Shown here: positions 1 to 7,374 of the stretch, one piece after another
How positions within the stretch are numbered: the stretch's first letter is position 1
Layout of the letters: every line of letters starts with the position of its first letter
Source of the DNA: Erysipelotrichaceae bacterium
GTDB taxonomy: Bacteria; Bacillota_I; Bacilli_A; Erysipelotrichales; Erysipelotrichaceae
Assembly: GCA_017539105.1 (NCBI GenBank)
Contig: JAFYHQ010000017.1
Coordinates: 1-40,220 of the forward strand
Direction: 5' to 3'
DNA length: 40,220 bases
Translations under genes and position numbers: made by a program
The notes under the pieces: model-generated
Told to the model about the DNA's origin: nothing
Databases searched by the model: none
What the model saw: the letters and a program-made list of their open reading frames with translations, nothing else

Positions 1-1464
1 CTGGCTGCTTCCATCGTCGAACTGATCGGTGGCAAAGACAACATTGCCCATGCCGCCCACTGCTTAACCAGATTACGTATCACTCCGAAAGATACCAGTC
101 TGGTCAAAATCGATGACATCAAGAAACTCGGCGTCATCGGTGCACAGATGATCGGTGATCAGGTTCAGGTCATCATCGGCAACGACGTCGGTGAAGTCTA
201 TGACGCATTCGTCAATGAATCCGGTGTCGAGAGAGAAGCCGCGATCGACGAGAACCTTGATCCGGAGCTGACGAAGAAAAAGAAGAGCTTGAAAGAAATC
301 TTAGGCTCGATCTTCCCGGCTATCGTTTCCTGCGTGTTCCCGATCCTGCCGGCTCTGCTGGCCTGCGGTATGTTGCAGTCAATCGTCATGATCGCCACCA
401 ACATTTTCAAGGTTCCGGCTGATAATCCGACGATCACGACCCTGACATGGATCTACAACGTCGCTTTCTGGTTCTTACCTGTATTCGTAGGCTATGCTGC
501 CGCCAAGAGATTCGGCGTCAAAGCCGCTATGGGTATTCTGATGGGCTGTATCCTGATCCATCCGACTTTCCTCGAAGCTGTCAAAGCCGGTGCAGGCTAC
601 ACCGTACCTAATCCGGGCGGACCTCCGACAGTCGTTCCTGGCACAGGTTCTGCCGGTTCATTGTTCGGCTTCAATATCTATCCGGGCGACTACACCAGCA
701 CGATCATTCCGGTCATTGTCTGTGTATTTGTCCAGAGTTTTGTTGAGAAGTTCCTGAACAAGATCGTACCGAAGAGCATCCGTTTCGTTCTGGTTCCGAC
801 GCTTGAGATCCTGATCATGGCTCCGCTGGCATTGCTGGTTCTGGCTCCGATCAGCCACAGACTCTCAACGGCATTCGCAGGTCTTCTGATCTCGCTGTTC
901 CATATTCCTGGCGCTGGTCCGGTTCTTATCTGCCTGTTTGCGGCATTCTATCCATTCATCGTCATTACCGGCATGCACTTCAACCTGATGGCAGTCGCTA
1001 TGGCGATCGGCCAGCAGTTTGGCAAGAACCCTCTGACTTCTGTCGCAGGATTCCTGTTCCAGTACACGCAGGCTGCCGCATGTCTGGCTGTCGCTTTGAA
1101 AGCAAAAGATGCGGAACGCAGATCACTGGCATTGTCTTGTGCATTCTCTGATGCGGTTCCTGGCATTTCCGAACCAGGTATGTATGGTATTACTTTCAAA
1201 TATAAGAAATCATTGTATGCCGCAATGATCGGTTCCGCTGTCGGCGGTCTGATCGCTGCGATCCTGAATGTCGGTTCTTATGCGGGCGGTCCGCCAAACC
1301 TCTTCACATGGGCGATGTTCATCAATCCGGCACCTATACCTGACGCAATGGCTGATCTCAAGAGAATGATCATCTGCACAGTCATAGGTGCTATCGTAGC
1401 ATTCGTTCTGACTCTTGTTTTCTACAAGGATGAGGAAGCGGATCAGATCGATGCTCAAGGCTAA
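1..1464 (+). CDS. PTS beta-glucoside-type EIIBC permease (5' end outside window)
   Basis: This is the sugar-specific transporter of a phosphotransferase system. It imports a beta-glucoside while phosphorylating it. The reading frame is open from base 1, so the true start lies upstream of the window. The first ~75 visible residues are an EIIB domain with the phosphorylated cysteine in AHCLTRLRI (codon at 61-63). A charged linker then leads to a long EIIC membrane domain with many hydrophobic segments, including GMHFNLMAVA and SEPGMYGITF, which are typical of the Glc/Bgl superfamily. There is no fused EIIA; that domain is encoded separately two genes downstream at 2970-3479. The GH1 gene starts 4 bases after the stop, so these are surely one operon. 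The exact substrate (cellobiose, arbutin, salicin or similar) cannot be read from the sequence. Confidence 0.93.
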   Translation: MAASIVELIGGKDNIAHAAHCLTRLRITPKDTSLVKIDDIKKLGVIGAQMIGDQVQVIIGNDVGEVYDAFVNESGVEREAAIDENLDPELTKKKKSLKEILGSIFPAIVSCVFPILPALLACGMLQSIVMIATNIFKVPADNPTITTLTWIYNVAFWFLPVFVGYAAAKRFGVKAAMGILMGCILIHPTFLEAVKAGAGYTVPNPGGPPTVVPGTGSAGSLFGFNIYPGDYTSTIIPVIVCVFVQSFVEKFLNKIVPKSIRFVLVPTLEILIMAPLALLVLAPISHRLSTAFAGLLISLFHIPGAGPVLICLFAAFYPFIVITGMHFNLMAVAMAIGQQFGKNPLTSVAGFLFQYTQAAACLAVALKAKDAERRSLALSCAFSDAVPGISEPGMYGITFKYKKSLYAAMIGSAVGGLIAAILNVGSYAGGPPNLFTWAMFINPAPIPDAMADLKRMIICTVIGAIVAFVLTLVFYKDEEADQIDAQG

Positions 1465-1468
1465 ATAA

Positions 1469-2968
1469 ATGCCTAGATTTCCTGAAAACTTTTTATGGGG
1501 CGGCGCTACTTCTGCCGCCCAGATCGAAGGAGGCAGATGCCTGGACGGCAAGGGCCTGTGTCACTTGGATTATGTCTATTTCCGAGGCACAAAGGTTCCT
1601 TGCAACTTCATGCTGAAGAAAGACCTGGAAAAGGCCAAGGCAGAAGAGGCAACACTGAACTTCCCGAACCGCAGAGGCATCGATTTCTTCCATCGCTACA
1701 AGGAAGATATCGCGCTTCTGGCCGAAATGGGTTTCAAGTCCTTCCGTATGTCGATCTCCTGGACCAGACTGTTTCCTACCGGTATGGAAGAAACGCCGGA
1801 TCCGGAAGGCGTACAGTTCTATCATGATGTATTCAAAGAACTGCACAGATATGGGATCGAACCGCTGGTAACGATGATCCATTACGAACTTCCGATCATC
1901 TTTGTCGAGAAGTATGACGGATGGGTATCGCCGGAGGTCATTCCTTACTGCTTCAAGTATCTGAAGTTCCTGATCGATGAATACAAGGACGAAGTCAAAT
2001 ACTGGCTGACTTTCAACGAAATCAATATGGTCTGTGCCGTACCTTATCTGGGCGGCGGGATCATACTGGATCGTTATGAAGAAGGTTTCAGTATTCCGAA
2101 AGGTTTCAAGCCATTCGCACCGTTACCACCGGAAATGGCAGGCAGATGGGAGAACGCTTCCCATCAGGCATTGCATCATCAGTTCATCGCCAGCGCGATG
2201 ATCGTGAAATATGCGCATGAGACTGCGCCTCAGTGTCTGATCGGAAACATGTTCAATCTGCATCATCTTTATCCGGAAACACCGGCGCCGGAAGACGCTT
2301 TGCGTGCGCATCAGGAGACGGAATTCAATATGTTCTTCTGCGATGTCATGGCCAGAGGATATTATCCTGCCTGGATCTTGTCATACTACAAGAAGAACGG
2401 CATCGATATCGCCTGGTATGAAGACTATGAAAAGATTCTGGCGGAAGGGACGGTTGATTTTATCTCTTTGAGCTACTATCTTTCATCGATCGTTACCGCA
2501 GATCCGAATCGGCAGGAACGGATGGGTTCGTTCATCCGCACGTTGCATAATCCGTATCTGGAAACAAGCGATTTCGGCTGGCAGATCGATCCGACTGCAC
2601 TTCGTATCTCTTTGAATGAACTGAGAGACCGTTTCAATCTGCCGATCTATATCGTTGAAAACGGTCTTGGCGCTTTTGAAGAACTGGGCGAGGATAAGAC
2701 CGTTCACGATGATTATCGTATCGCTTATCTGCGCAGCCATATCAAAGCGATTGCCGAGGCGATCGAAGACGGTGTGGATGTCATAGGCTATACGCCATGG
2801 GGCTGTATCGATCTGGTATCTTGTTCGCTGGTGTCGATGTCGAAGCGTTACGGTTTCGTCTATGTGGATGCGGATGATGAGGGTAACGGCACTTATGACC
2901 GTTACCGGAAGGATTCTTTCTTCTGGTATAAGAAAGTGATCGCTTCCAATGGAGAGGATTTAGACTGA
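1469..2968 (+). CDS. 6-phospho-beta-glucosidase, GH1 family
   Basis: This cytoplasmic GH1 enzyme hydrolyses the phosphorylated beta-glucosides delivered by the PTS, giving glucose-6-phosphate and an aglycone or sugar. It starts with the family signature FPENFLWGGATSAAQIEGG. The acid/base Glu184 lies in TFNEIN and the nucleophile Glu397 in IVENGLG. At 499 residues it is slightly longer than the usual 470-480. The start ATG is 4 bases after the upstream stop with only a weak ribosome site, which fits translational coupling. The EIIA gene follows after 1 base. The PTS neighbours support the phospho-specific assignment over a plain beta-glucosidase. Confidence 0.93.
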   Translation: MPRFPENFLWGGATSAAQIEGGRCLDGKGLCHLDYVYFRGTKVPCNFMLKKDLEKAKAEEATLNFPNRRGIDFFHRYKEDIALLAEMGFKSFRMSISWTRLFPTGMEETPDPEGVQFYHDVFKELHRYGIEPLVTMIHYELPIIFVEKYDGWVSPEVIPYCFKYLKFLIDEYKDEVKYWLTFNEINMVCAVPYLGGGIILDRYEEGFSIPKGFKPFAPLPPEMAGRWENASHQALHHQFIASAMIVKYAHETAPQCLIGNMFNLHHLYPETPAPEDALRAHQETEFNMFFCDVMARGYYPAWILSYYKKNGIDIAWYEDYEKILAEGTVDFISLSYYLSSIVTADPNRQERMGSFIRTLHNPYLETSDFGWQIDPTALRISLNELRDRFNLPIYIVENGLGAFEELGEDKTVHDDYRIAYLRSHIKAIAEAIEDGVDVIGYTPWGCIDLVSCSLVSMSKRYGFVYVDADDEGNGTYDRYRKDSFFWYKKVIASNGEDLD

Positions 2969-2969
2969 T

Positions 2970-3479
2970 ATGGGTTTTTTAGACAAATTATTGAATCTGG
3001 AAGGCAAAGCATATCTTCCGCCTCTGGAGGATGTTTCTGATTCCGATATCGTAGCAATCGCCGATGGCGAAATGATCGATATCAAAGAGGTATCCGATCC
3101 GATGTTTGCGGAAGAAATGATGGGCAAGTCCCTGGCATTCCGTTACGACAAGAAAACGATTTTGTGTTCTCCTGCCAATGGCGAACTGACGGCACTGTTC
3201 CCGACCGGTCATGCATATGGCGTTACGACGAATGAGGGAGTGGAACTGCTGATCCATTGCGGCGTCGATACCGTCAATGCCAAAGGAGAAGGTTTCAAAC
3301 TGTTCAAGAAACAGGGTGACATCGTCAAAGCAGGGGATCCGATCGTCGAGGTCGATTTTCCTCGTTTATCCGATAAGTACGATATGTCTACCATGCTGAT
3401 TCTTACCAATGACAATGGAAAACAGATCGACTTCATCGACAGGCAACCTGTAAAACGGGGACAGTCATTGATCAAGTAA
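2970..3479 (+). CDS. PTS glucose-type EIIA protein (stand-alone)
   Basis: This soluble EIIA phosphocarrier of the Crr/IIAGlc fold accepts phosphate from HPr and passes it to the EIIB domain. Two conserved histidines are visible: His81 in TGHAYGV and His96 in LLIHCGVDTV. By analogy with IIAGlc, His96 is the phosphorylated residue. It has 169 residues, the normal length for a free-standing EIIA. It is the last gene of the beta-glucoside operon and is followed directly by a hairpin terminator. In many Firmicutes this domain is fused to EIIBC; here it is a separate gene. Confidence 0.93.
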   Translation: MGFLDKLLNLEGKAYLPPLEDVSDSDIVAIADGEMIDIKEVSDPMFAEEMMGKSLAFRYDKKTILCSPANGELTALFPTGHAYGVTTNEGVELLIHCGVDTVNAKGEGFKLFKKQGDIVKAGDPIVEVDFPRLSDKYDMSTMLILTNDNGKQIDFIDRQPVKRGQSLIK

Positions 3480-3481
3480 GC

Positions 3482-3510
3482 AAAGGGCTCGTTCGAGCCC
3501 TTTGTGTTTC
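3482..3510 (+). terminator. Rho-independent terminator of the beta-glucoside PTS operon
   Basis: A perfect 10-bp stem (3482-3491 with 3494-3503, AAAGGGCTCG/CGAGCCCTTT) has a 2-base loop and is followed by a T-rich stretch. It sits between convergent genes and may also stop the minus-strand transcript. Confidence 0.85.
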
Positions 3511-3974
3511 TATCTTATTGCGGATTCTGGTCCGCTTTTTTTTAATGCGATTTTCAGAAAGACCGGAGTCAGAAAGAAGATCGCGACATAGGCAACGATG
3601 AAACTGAGCAGTACCGATTTCATCAGCATCTCTGTGAAAGGGGTCTTTGCGCCATGGGCGGCTGCCTGTCTGTATGCCAGGAAAACCATGATAAAGGTCA
3701 TCAATGGGGACATCAGCAGATCCGATACCAGCGTTTCAAAGAGCCTGCATGCCAGACTTCCTTTCTTTAGTTTCAGTTTTTCTATCAGTGCAGAAGAGAT
3801 CTTCTGCATGGGAATGATTTTCGTGATGATCATGCTGATGACTACGCTGATCAGAAAACTGCTTAAGAAAGAAGGAAACGTGAATGTTCCCGAGCTTAAT
3901 GTTCCTGTCAGGGAAAGGATGAAACTCAGGGATAACCCCATCAGAAGGCCCATGATCCGTTCGGCTTTTTTCAT
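3510..3974 (-). CDS. DUF2798-like small membrane protein
   Basis: This 154-residue integral membrane protein has about four hydrophobic segments: residues ~10-28, ~35-55, ~85-105 and ~120-145. The N-terminal pattern (RIMGLLMGLSLSFILSLTGT) and overall layout resemble the DUF2798 family, which has no established function. Its start ATG overlaps the stop of the BglK-like kinase gene by 4 bases, so it is the second gene of a two-gene minus-strand operon. I cannot assign a role. The family call is from recalled pattern and is only moderately sure. Confidence 0.75.
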   Translation of the reverse strand: MKKAERIMGLLMGLSLSFILSLTGTLSSGTFTFPSFLSSFLISVVISMIITKIIPMQKISSALIEKLKLKKGSLACRLFETLVSDLLMSPLMTFIMVFLAYRQAAAHGAKTPFTEMLMKSVLLSFIVAYVAIFFLTPVFLKIALKKSGPESAIR

Positions 3975-4879
3975 GACTGTTCTCCATACAGCATCTCATA
4001 AGTGATATATGCGCCGGTCAGATTCGCGTCATTGCTGAAAAGGCAAGGAACGACTTCCAGCGGTAATGTCGAATTGAAACGTGCGGTCATCGCTTTGCTT
4101 TGTACCTCGGCGAATTTTTCTTTGATCCTTTCGATCAGAACAGGCTGCCTGCTGATGCCTCCGCCGATTGCGACTTTCTCCAAATCTAACAGCCAGTAGA
4201 GATTGTAGATCTGTATAGCGATATTGTTGCAGAGTTCATCCAGAGCGATCTGTGCGTTCTCATCTTCAGGCAGCAATTCGAAGAACTCCCGTCCGTCGAT
4301 CGTTTCGTTCGTACCGCTCAATTCCCGGTAACGGCGTAAGAGAAAAGTCGTTGAGCAGCAGGATCCGATGATCTGTGAAGGATCCTCATAGTGACTTGCG
4401 TCTGTATTGACAAAACTGAATTCTCCGGCCATGAAGGTAGGGCCTCTCACGATATGACGATCGATGATCAGTCCGCCTCCGACTGCCGTACCGATCACGA
4501 AAACCGCTGCATTCTGGCAACCCTTGATGGAACCATATCCATATTCCGCCAAAGCAGCAGCTTTGCCATCGTTTTCCAGAACGACTTTACATCCGCAGGC
4601 TTCGCTGAGCAGTCTTCCGACTTCGATGCTGTGAGGATATTTCATCGAACCGCATTTGTCGCAATGGCCTTTTTCGACATCCACCGCTCCCGGCAGACAC
4701 ATGGCAATGCCTTCCACTTCATTCCTGTAAGGCTCATATATTTCTTTGACCAGATTCACGAAATGATCAAAACTATCCAGCGGAGTCGGCACATGTCCGT
4801 AATCGCTGATCTTCAAAGTGTCTTCAATGATCGCATGCTTGATCTCGGTACCTCCGACATCGAATGTCAGCAGTTTCAT
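3971..4879 (-). CDS. ROK-family sugar kinase, BglK (beta-glucoside kinase)-like
   Basis: This is an ATP-dependent sugar kinase of the ROK family, 302 residues. The N-terminal phosphate loop is FDVGGTEIKHAI, the catalytic Asp lies in ENDGKAAALAE, and the second phosphate loop is GTAVGGG. It lacks the CxCGxxGC zinc motif of most ROK glucokinases. Instead it carries VRGPTFMAGEF, TTFLLRRYRELSG and AIGGGISRQPVLI, which match the pattern of beta-glucoside kinase BglK. Such a kinase phosphorylates cellobiose-type sugars at C6, feeding the same phospho-beta-glucosidase pathway as the convergent PTS operon. The ribosome site AAAGGAAA precedes the ATG. Glucokinase remains an alternative. Confidence 0.85.
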   Translation of the reverse strand: MKLLTFDVGGTEIKHAIIEDTLKISDYGHVPTPLDSFDHFVNLVKEIYEPYRNEVEGIAMCLPGAVDVEKGHCDKCGSMKYPHSIEVGRLLSEACGCKVVLENDGKAAALAEYGYGSIKGCQNAAVFVIGTAVGGGLIIDRHIVRGPTFMAGEFSFVNTDASHYEDPSQIIGSCCSTTFLLRRYRELSGTNETIDGREFFELLPEDENAQIALDELCNNIAIQIYNLYWLLDLEKVAIGGGISRQPVLIERIKEKFAEVQSKAMTARFNSTLPLEVVPCLFSNDANLTGAYITYEMLYGEQS

Positions 4880-4914
4880 TTTCTGTTTCCTTTCTATCGG
4901 ATCTTTCCGAATCT

Positions 4915-4944
4915 ATTATATAAAATCAACCGATAAACAGTCAG
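4915..4944 (-). promoter_or_regulatory. Putative sigma-A promoter of the BglK/DUF2798 operon
   Basis: Read on the minus strand, a -35-like CTGACT (4939-4944) and a perfect -10 TATAAT (4915-4920) are separated by 18 bases. They lie about 36 bases upstream of the kinase start. The -35 box is imperfect. Confidence 0.5.
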
Positions 4945-4955
4945 CAGAACATAAT

Positions 4956-4981
4956 AAAAGATGGAACAGGTTCCATCTTTT
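4956..4981 (-). terminator. Hairpin terminator after the 55-residue membrane protein gene
   Basis: A perfect 12-bp inverted repeat (4956-4967 with 4970-4981, AAAAGATGGAAC/GTTCCATCTTTT) has a 2-base loop. On the minus strand it lies 22 bases after the stop of the small gene and continues into TTTTATTAT. It is symmetric and could act in both directions. Confidence 0.8.
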
Positions 4982-5003
4982 ATGACAAAACGTGAGCTGT
5001 CTC

Positions 5004-5171
5004 TTACAGACCGGCAAAGAAAGAAGCCAGAATCAGGATAACAGCACTAGCTAAAGCGAGCCAGAACGCAACGGTTAAAGAAGCGAAACCGGCAAACTTA
5101 ACGACTAAAGCTAAAACAGCCAAGATAACAGCGATGATCCATGTTACTTGTTTTGGAGCATTTAATTTCAT
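5004..5171 (-). CDS. Small conserved membrane protein, 55 residues
   Basis: The protein begins MKLNAPKQVTWIIAVILAVL and ends ILASFFAGL. It is 55 residues long with two hydrophobic segments (about residues 11-29 and 34-53) separated by KFAGFASLT. A very strong ribosome site (AAGGGGGGAA) precedes the ATG, a near-consensus promoter lies at 5221-5249, and a perfect hairpin terminator follows at 4956-4981. It is therefore a stand-alone, probably well expressed gene despite its size. The MKLNAPKxxTWxIA opening is one I associate with short unannotated membrane proteins of Firmicutes. No function is known to me. Confidence 0.85.
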   Translation of the reverse strand: MKLNAPKQVTWIIAVILAVLALVVKFAGFASLTVAFWLALASAVILILASFFAGL

Positions 5172-5220
5172 AATGTTCCCCCCTTTCCCCTTAAGTTATT
5201 CAAAGATAACTAATGAATCT

Positions 5221-5249
5221 ATTCTACAAAAGAGAAAAACAGATGTCAA
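5221..5249 (-). promoter_or_regulatory. Sigma-A promoter of the 55-residue membrane protein gene
   Basis: On the minus strand, a perfect -35 TTGACA (complement at 5244-5249) and a -10 TAGAAT (complement at 5221-5226) are separated by exactly 17 bases. This is one of the best promoter matches in the window. Confidence 0.75.
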
Positions 5250-5283
5250 AAGAAGCGATTCCATCAGACAGGATATGATTTTC

Positions 5284-5310
5284 TAAAACAGGATCAGGAA
5301 TCTGTTTTAA
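5284..5310. repeat. Inverted repeat upstream of the glutamine amidotransferase-like gene
   Basis: The half-sites AAAACAG and CTGTTTT flank a 10-base spacer. The repeat lies 30-50 bases before the start at 5337 and overlaps a TAAAAT that could be a -10 box. It could be an operator or a weak hairpin; nothing identifies a binding protein. Confidence 0.4.
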
Positions 5311-5336
5311 AATGTAGACAGATAAAGGAGATCTTT

Positions 5337-6074
5337 ATGAAAAAGCCTTTGATCGGCATCAGCTGCAATGCGGAGCGGCATCTGATCGCCGGAATCAATC
5401 CGCGCCTGTATCATACTTTGAGCGATAAGTATGTGAATGGAATCATCAAAGCCGGAGGGATTCCTGTCCTCATTCCGAATGGACTGGATCATGACAGTCT
5501 GAAAGAACTCGCCGATGATCTGGATGGCTTTCTTTTTTCAGGAGGATGCGATGTCGACCCTAACTGTTACGGAAAAGAGAAAGATGGCACTGTAGGTGAC
5601 ATCTGGCCGATCCGTGATGAGACGGAACTGTTTCTCTTAAAACATGTGCTGGAAGAAACGGAAAAACCCGTATTCGGGATCTGCAGAGGCTTGCAGATCA
5701 TGAATGTGGCGCTGGGAGGAACATTGTTCGTTGATCTTGAGAACGCGGGAAAGAAAAGGCATTCGCTGATCGATAATCCGCGGGGCGATTTCTCGCATGA
5801 GATCATCGTTGAAGACGGTACCCGTCTAAAAGGGATCCTGAAAGAAGAAACGAGAGTCAATTCGTTTCATCATCAGGCGATCGAACAGCTGGGAAAAGGA
5901 CTGGTTGCTACGGCATATTCCGTTGATGATCGGGTCATCGAAGCGATCGAAATGCCGGGAGAACGGTATATCCTGGCGGTACAGTGGCATCCCGAGGAAC
6001 TGACGGACTATGAAGCGTATCAGCGGCTTTTTGATGAATTCCTGATTCAGGCAAACAAAACGAAAGCAGCGTAA
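5337..6074 (+). CDS. Gamma-glutamyl-gamma-aminobutyrate hydrolase family protein (peptidase C26)
   Basis: This class I glutamine amidotransferase-like hydrolase has 245 residues. The nucleophile Cys116 lies in GICRGLQIMN. The other triad members are His217 and Glu219 in QWHPEE, and the oxyanion motif is FSGGCDVDP near residue 68. PuuD-type members remove the gamma-glutamyl group from gamma-glutamyl-GABA in putrescine breakdown. Other members act on folate polyglutamate or related amides, so the substrate is open. A clear ribosome site (AAAGGAG) lies 7 bases before the ATG. The gene stands alone between its own leader and a terminator at 6098-6122, with no other putrescine genes in the window. 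Confidence 0.88.
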   Translation: MKKPLIGISCNAERHLIAGINPRLYHTLSDKYVNGIIKAGGIPVLIPNGLDHDSLKELADDLDGFLFSGGCDVDPNCYGKEKDGTVGDIWPIRDETELFLLKHVLEETEKPVFGICRGLQIMNVALGGTLFVDLENAGKKRHSLIDNPRGDFSHEIIVEDGTRLKGILKEETRVNSFHHQAIEQLGKGLVATAYSVDDRVIEAIEMPGERYILAVQWHPEELTDYEAYQRLFDEFLIQANKTKAA

Positions 6075-6097
6075 CTGCTGCTCATGAACGATTTATT

Positions 6098-6122
6098 AAA
6101 GCAATGACTCGGTCATCGCTTT
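6098..6122 (+). terminator. Hairpin terminator between convergent genes
   Basis: An 11-bp imperfect stem (AAAGCAATGAC with GTCATCGCTTT, one mismatch) has a 3-base loop. It lies 24 bases after the hydrolase stop and immediately next to the stop of the AraC regulator on the other strand. The T-run is short. Confidence 0.65.
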
Positions 6123-6124
6123 TA

Positions 6125-7285
6125 TCATGCTTTGCGATATTCTTTTGGCGATATGCCGGTGATTTGTTTAAAAACGCGGTTGAAATGGGAACTGGAAGAA
6201 TAGCCGAGATAATCGCTGATCAGGATGATGCTTTTGGAATGATCCTGAAGCAGTTCTTTGGCTTTGCTGATCTTGATCTCGTGGATATAGTCGTTCAGAT
6301 TCTTGCCATACTGTTTCTTGAACAGGGTGGACAGATAGCTTCGCGACATATAGAGATGATCGGCAATCTCCCGTGTCCGGATCGGATCGGAAATATGATG
6401 AAGCACATAGTGATAGATCTCATTCGAAAGCCTGTCATCCGTCATTTCTGTCAGCTTGCTGACTTCTTTGGTAAAGGTGTAGACCATCTCATACTGCAAG
6501 GCATTGAAAGAATCCAGGTCGTTTGTATTTTCGCATTTCTGGATGAAAGAATCGCTTAGTTTGAAAGAATCTTCCAGCTGCATTCCTGCTTCGATCGCCG
6601 CTCTGGAGATCAGGGTCGTCGTAACGATGAAAGTATTTTTGTTCTGACGCAGGACGTTGGAAGATAGAATGCCAGGACGTACCGTAGGGGCATTCTGTAT
6701 CCAGGAGGCCAGTGAAGCAAGATTTCCGCTTCTGACGATATCCAGGACTTGATTCTCGATGTTGTAGTTCTTATAGATATCCGAGGTAGAGGAAGGCTGT
6801 TCATAGCTGATTCTTTCCTGTATTTTTGTTTCTTTGATCTGGAAATCGGATAGATTCAGCTTTTCATTGTTGAGGATATGATTGATAGTGCAAATCATCT
6901 GGATGATGCTGTCCAAAGGAATCGGGGCAATCGATTGTATCGACAGTTTGAAAGCATCCATATCTCTGGCTGAAACATTCAAAGCGAACGCCAGATCATG
7001 GAGTTCCTGATTGTTTAAAGGGCTGTTCCGGCTTGGACCGAGAACGATTCTCAGATCATCCGAATTGATGATCCCATAGTAATCGAAATCTTCCGTAATA
7101 TGATAGTTCACATGTTCGTGGTATTCGTTCAGAACATCGAGATGCAGCAGGATCGGATCAGCGATCAAAGGGACGACAGAATATACGGAACAAAGCGCAT
7201 CGTTCCGATAGATACGGATCGGCAGTCCGGACATATCCGACATCTTGCTGCAGAGATAATCGATATCGTAAGAAAACGCTTTCAT
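6125..7285 (-). CDS. AraC-family transcriptional regulator, probable regulator of the rhamnoside operon
   Basis: This 386-residue protein has a C-terminal AraC/XylS DNA-binding domain (residues ~287-386). Both helix-turn-helix units are visible: IADHLYMSRSYLSTLFKKQYG and the recognition segment GYSSSSHFNRVFKQITGISP. The first ~280 residues do not show a standard cupin sensor; I cannot name that domain. The gene is divergent from the rhamnose operon with 89 bases between starts, the usual layout for a pathway-specific activator responding to L-rhamnose or a derivative. There is no visible ribosome site. A plausible promoter (7295-7323) places the transcript start only a few bases before the ATG. 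A catabolite-repression-like site overlaps the start codon. Confidence 0.88.
   Translation of the reverse strand: MKAFSYDIDYLCSKMSDMSGLPIRIYRNDALCSVYSVVPLIADPILLHLDVLNEYHEHVNYHITEDFDYYGIINSDDLRIVLGPSRNSPLNNQELHDLAFALNVSARDMDAFKLSIQSIAPIPLDSIIQMICTINHILNNEKLNLSDFQIKETKIQERISYEQPSSTSDIYKNYNIENQVLDIVRSGNLASLASWIQNAPTVRPGILSSNVLRQNKNTFIVTTTLISRAAIEAGMQLEDSFKLSDSFIQKCENTNDLDSFNALQYEMVYTFTKEVSKLTEMTDDRLSNEIYHYVLHHISDPIRTREIADHLYMSRSYLSTLFKKQYGKNLNDYIHEIKISKAKELLQDHSKSIILISDYLGYSSSSHFNRVFKQITGISPKEYRKA
7271..7284. promoter_or_regulatory. Candidate catabolite-responsive element (cre) for CcpA
   Basis: AGAAAACGCTTTCA matches the Firmicutes cre consensus TGWAANCGNTNWCA at all fixed positions except the first base. 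It overlaps the start codon of the AraC gene and lies about 90 bases before the transporter gene. It is well placed for glucose repression of the regulator. Confidence 0.55.
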
Positions 7286-7294
7286 CTTAAAACA

Positions 7295-7323
7295 AATGTA
7301 TCAGAAAACGAACATATATGCAA
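7295..7323 (-). promoter_or_regulatory. Putative promoter of the AraC regulator
   Basis: On the minus strand, -35 TTGCAT (complement at 7318-7323) and -10 TACATT (complement at 7295-7300) are separated by 17 bases. The predicted transcript start falls near 7288, about 3 bases before the start codon. Confidence 0.45.
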
Positions 7324-7324
7324 G

Positions 7325-7356
7325 AAATATAATAGTTATAACTGATAAAATATAAT
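7325..7356 (+). promoter_or_regulatory. Direct repeats and -10-like boxes upstream of the rhamnoside operon
   Basis: The 9-base sequence AAATATAAT occurs twice, at 7325-7333 and 7348-7356, 23 bases apart start to start. A 10-base palindrome AGTTATAACT (7334-7343) lies between them. The first TATAAT (7328-7333) could be the -10 box; no good -35 precedes it, as expected of an activator-dependent promoter. The repeats could be AraC-family binding sites. Confidence 0.4.
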
Positions 7357-7374
7357 CATAAAGAGGATAATCAT

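Noticed and set aside
6104..6559. 151-codon plus-strand frame inside the AraC regulator region
   Set aside because: Shadow of the AraC gene on the other strand, whose helix-turn-helix motifs are explicit.
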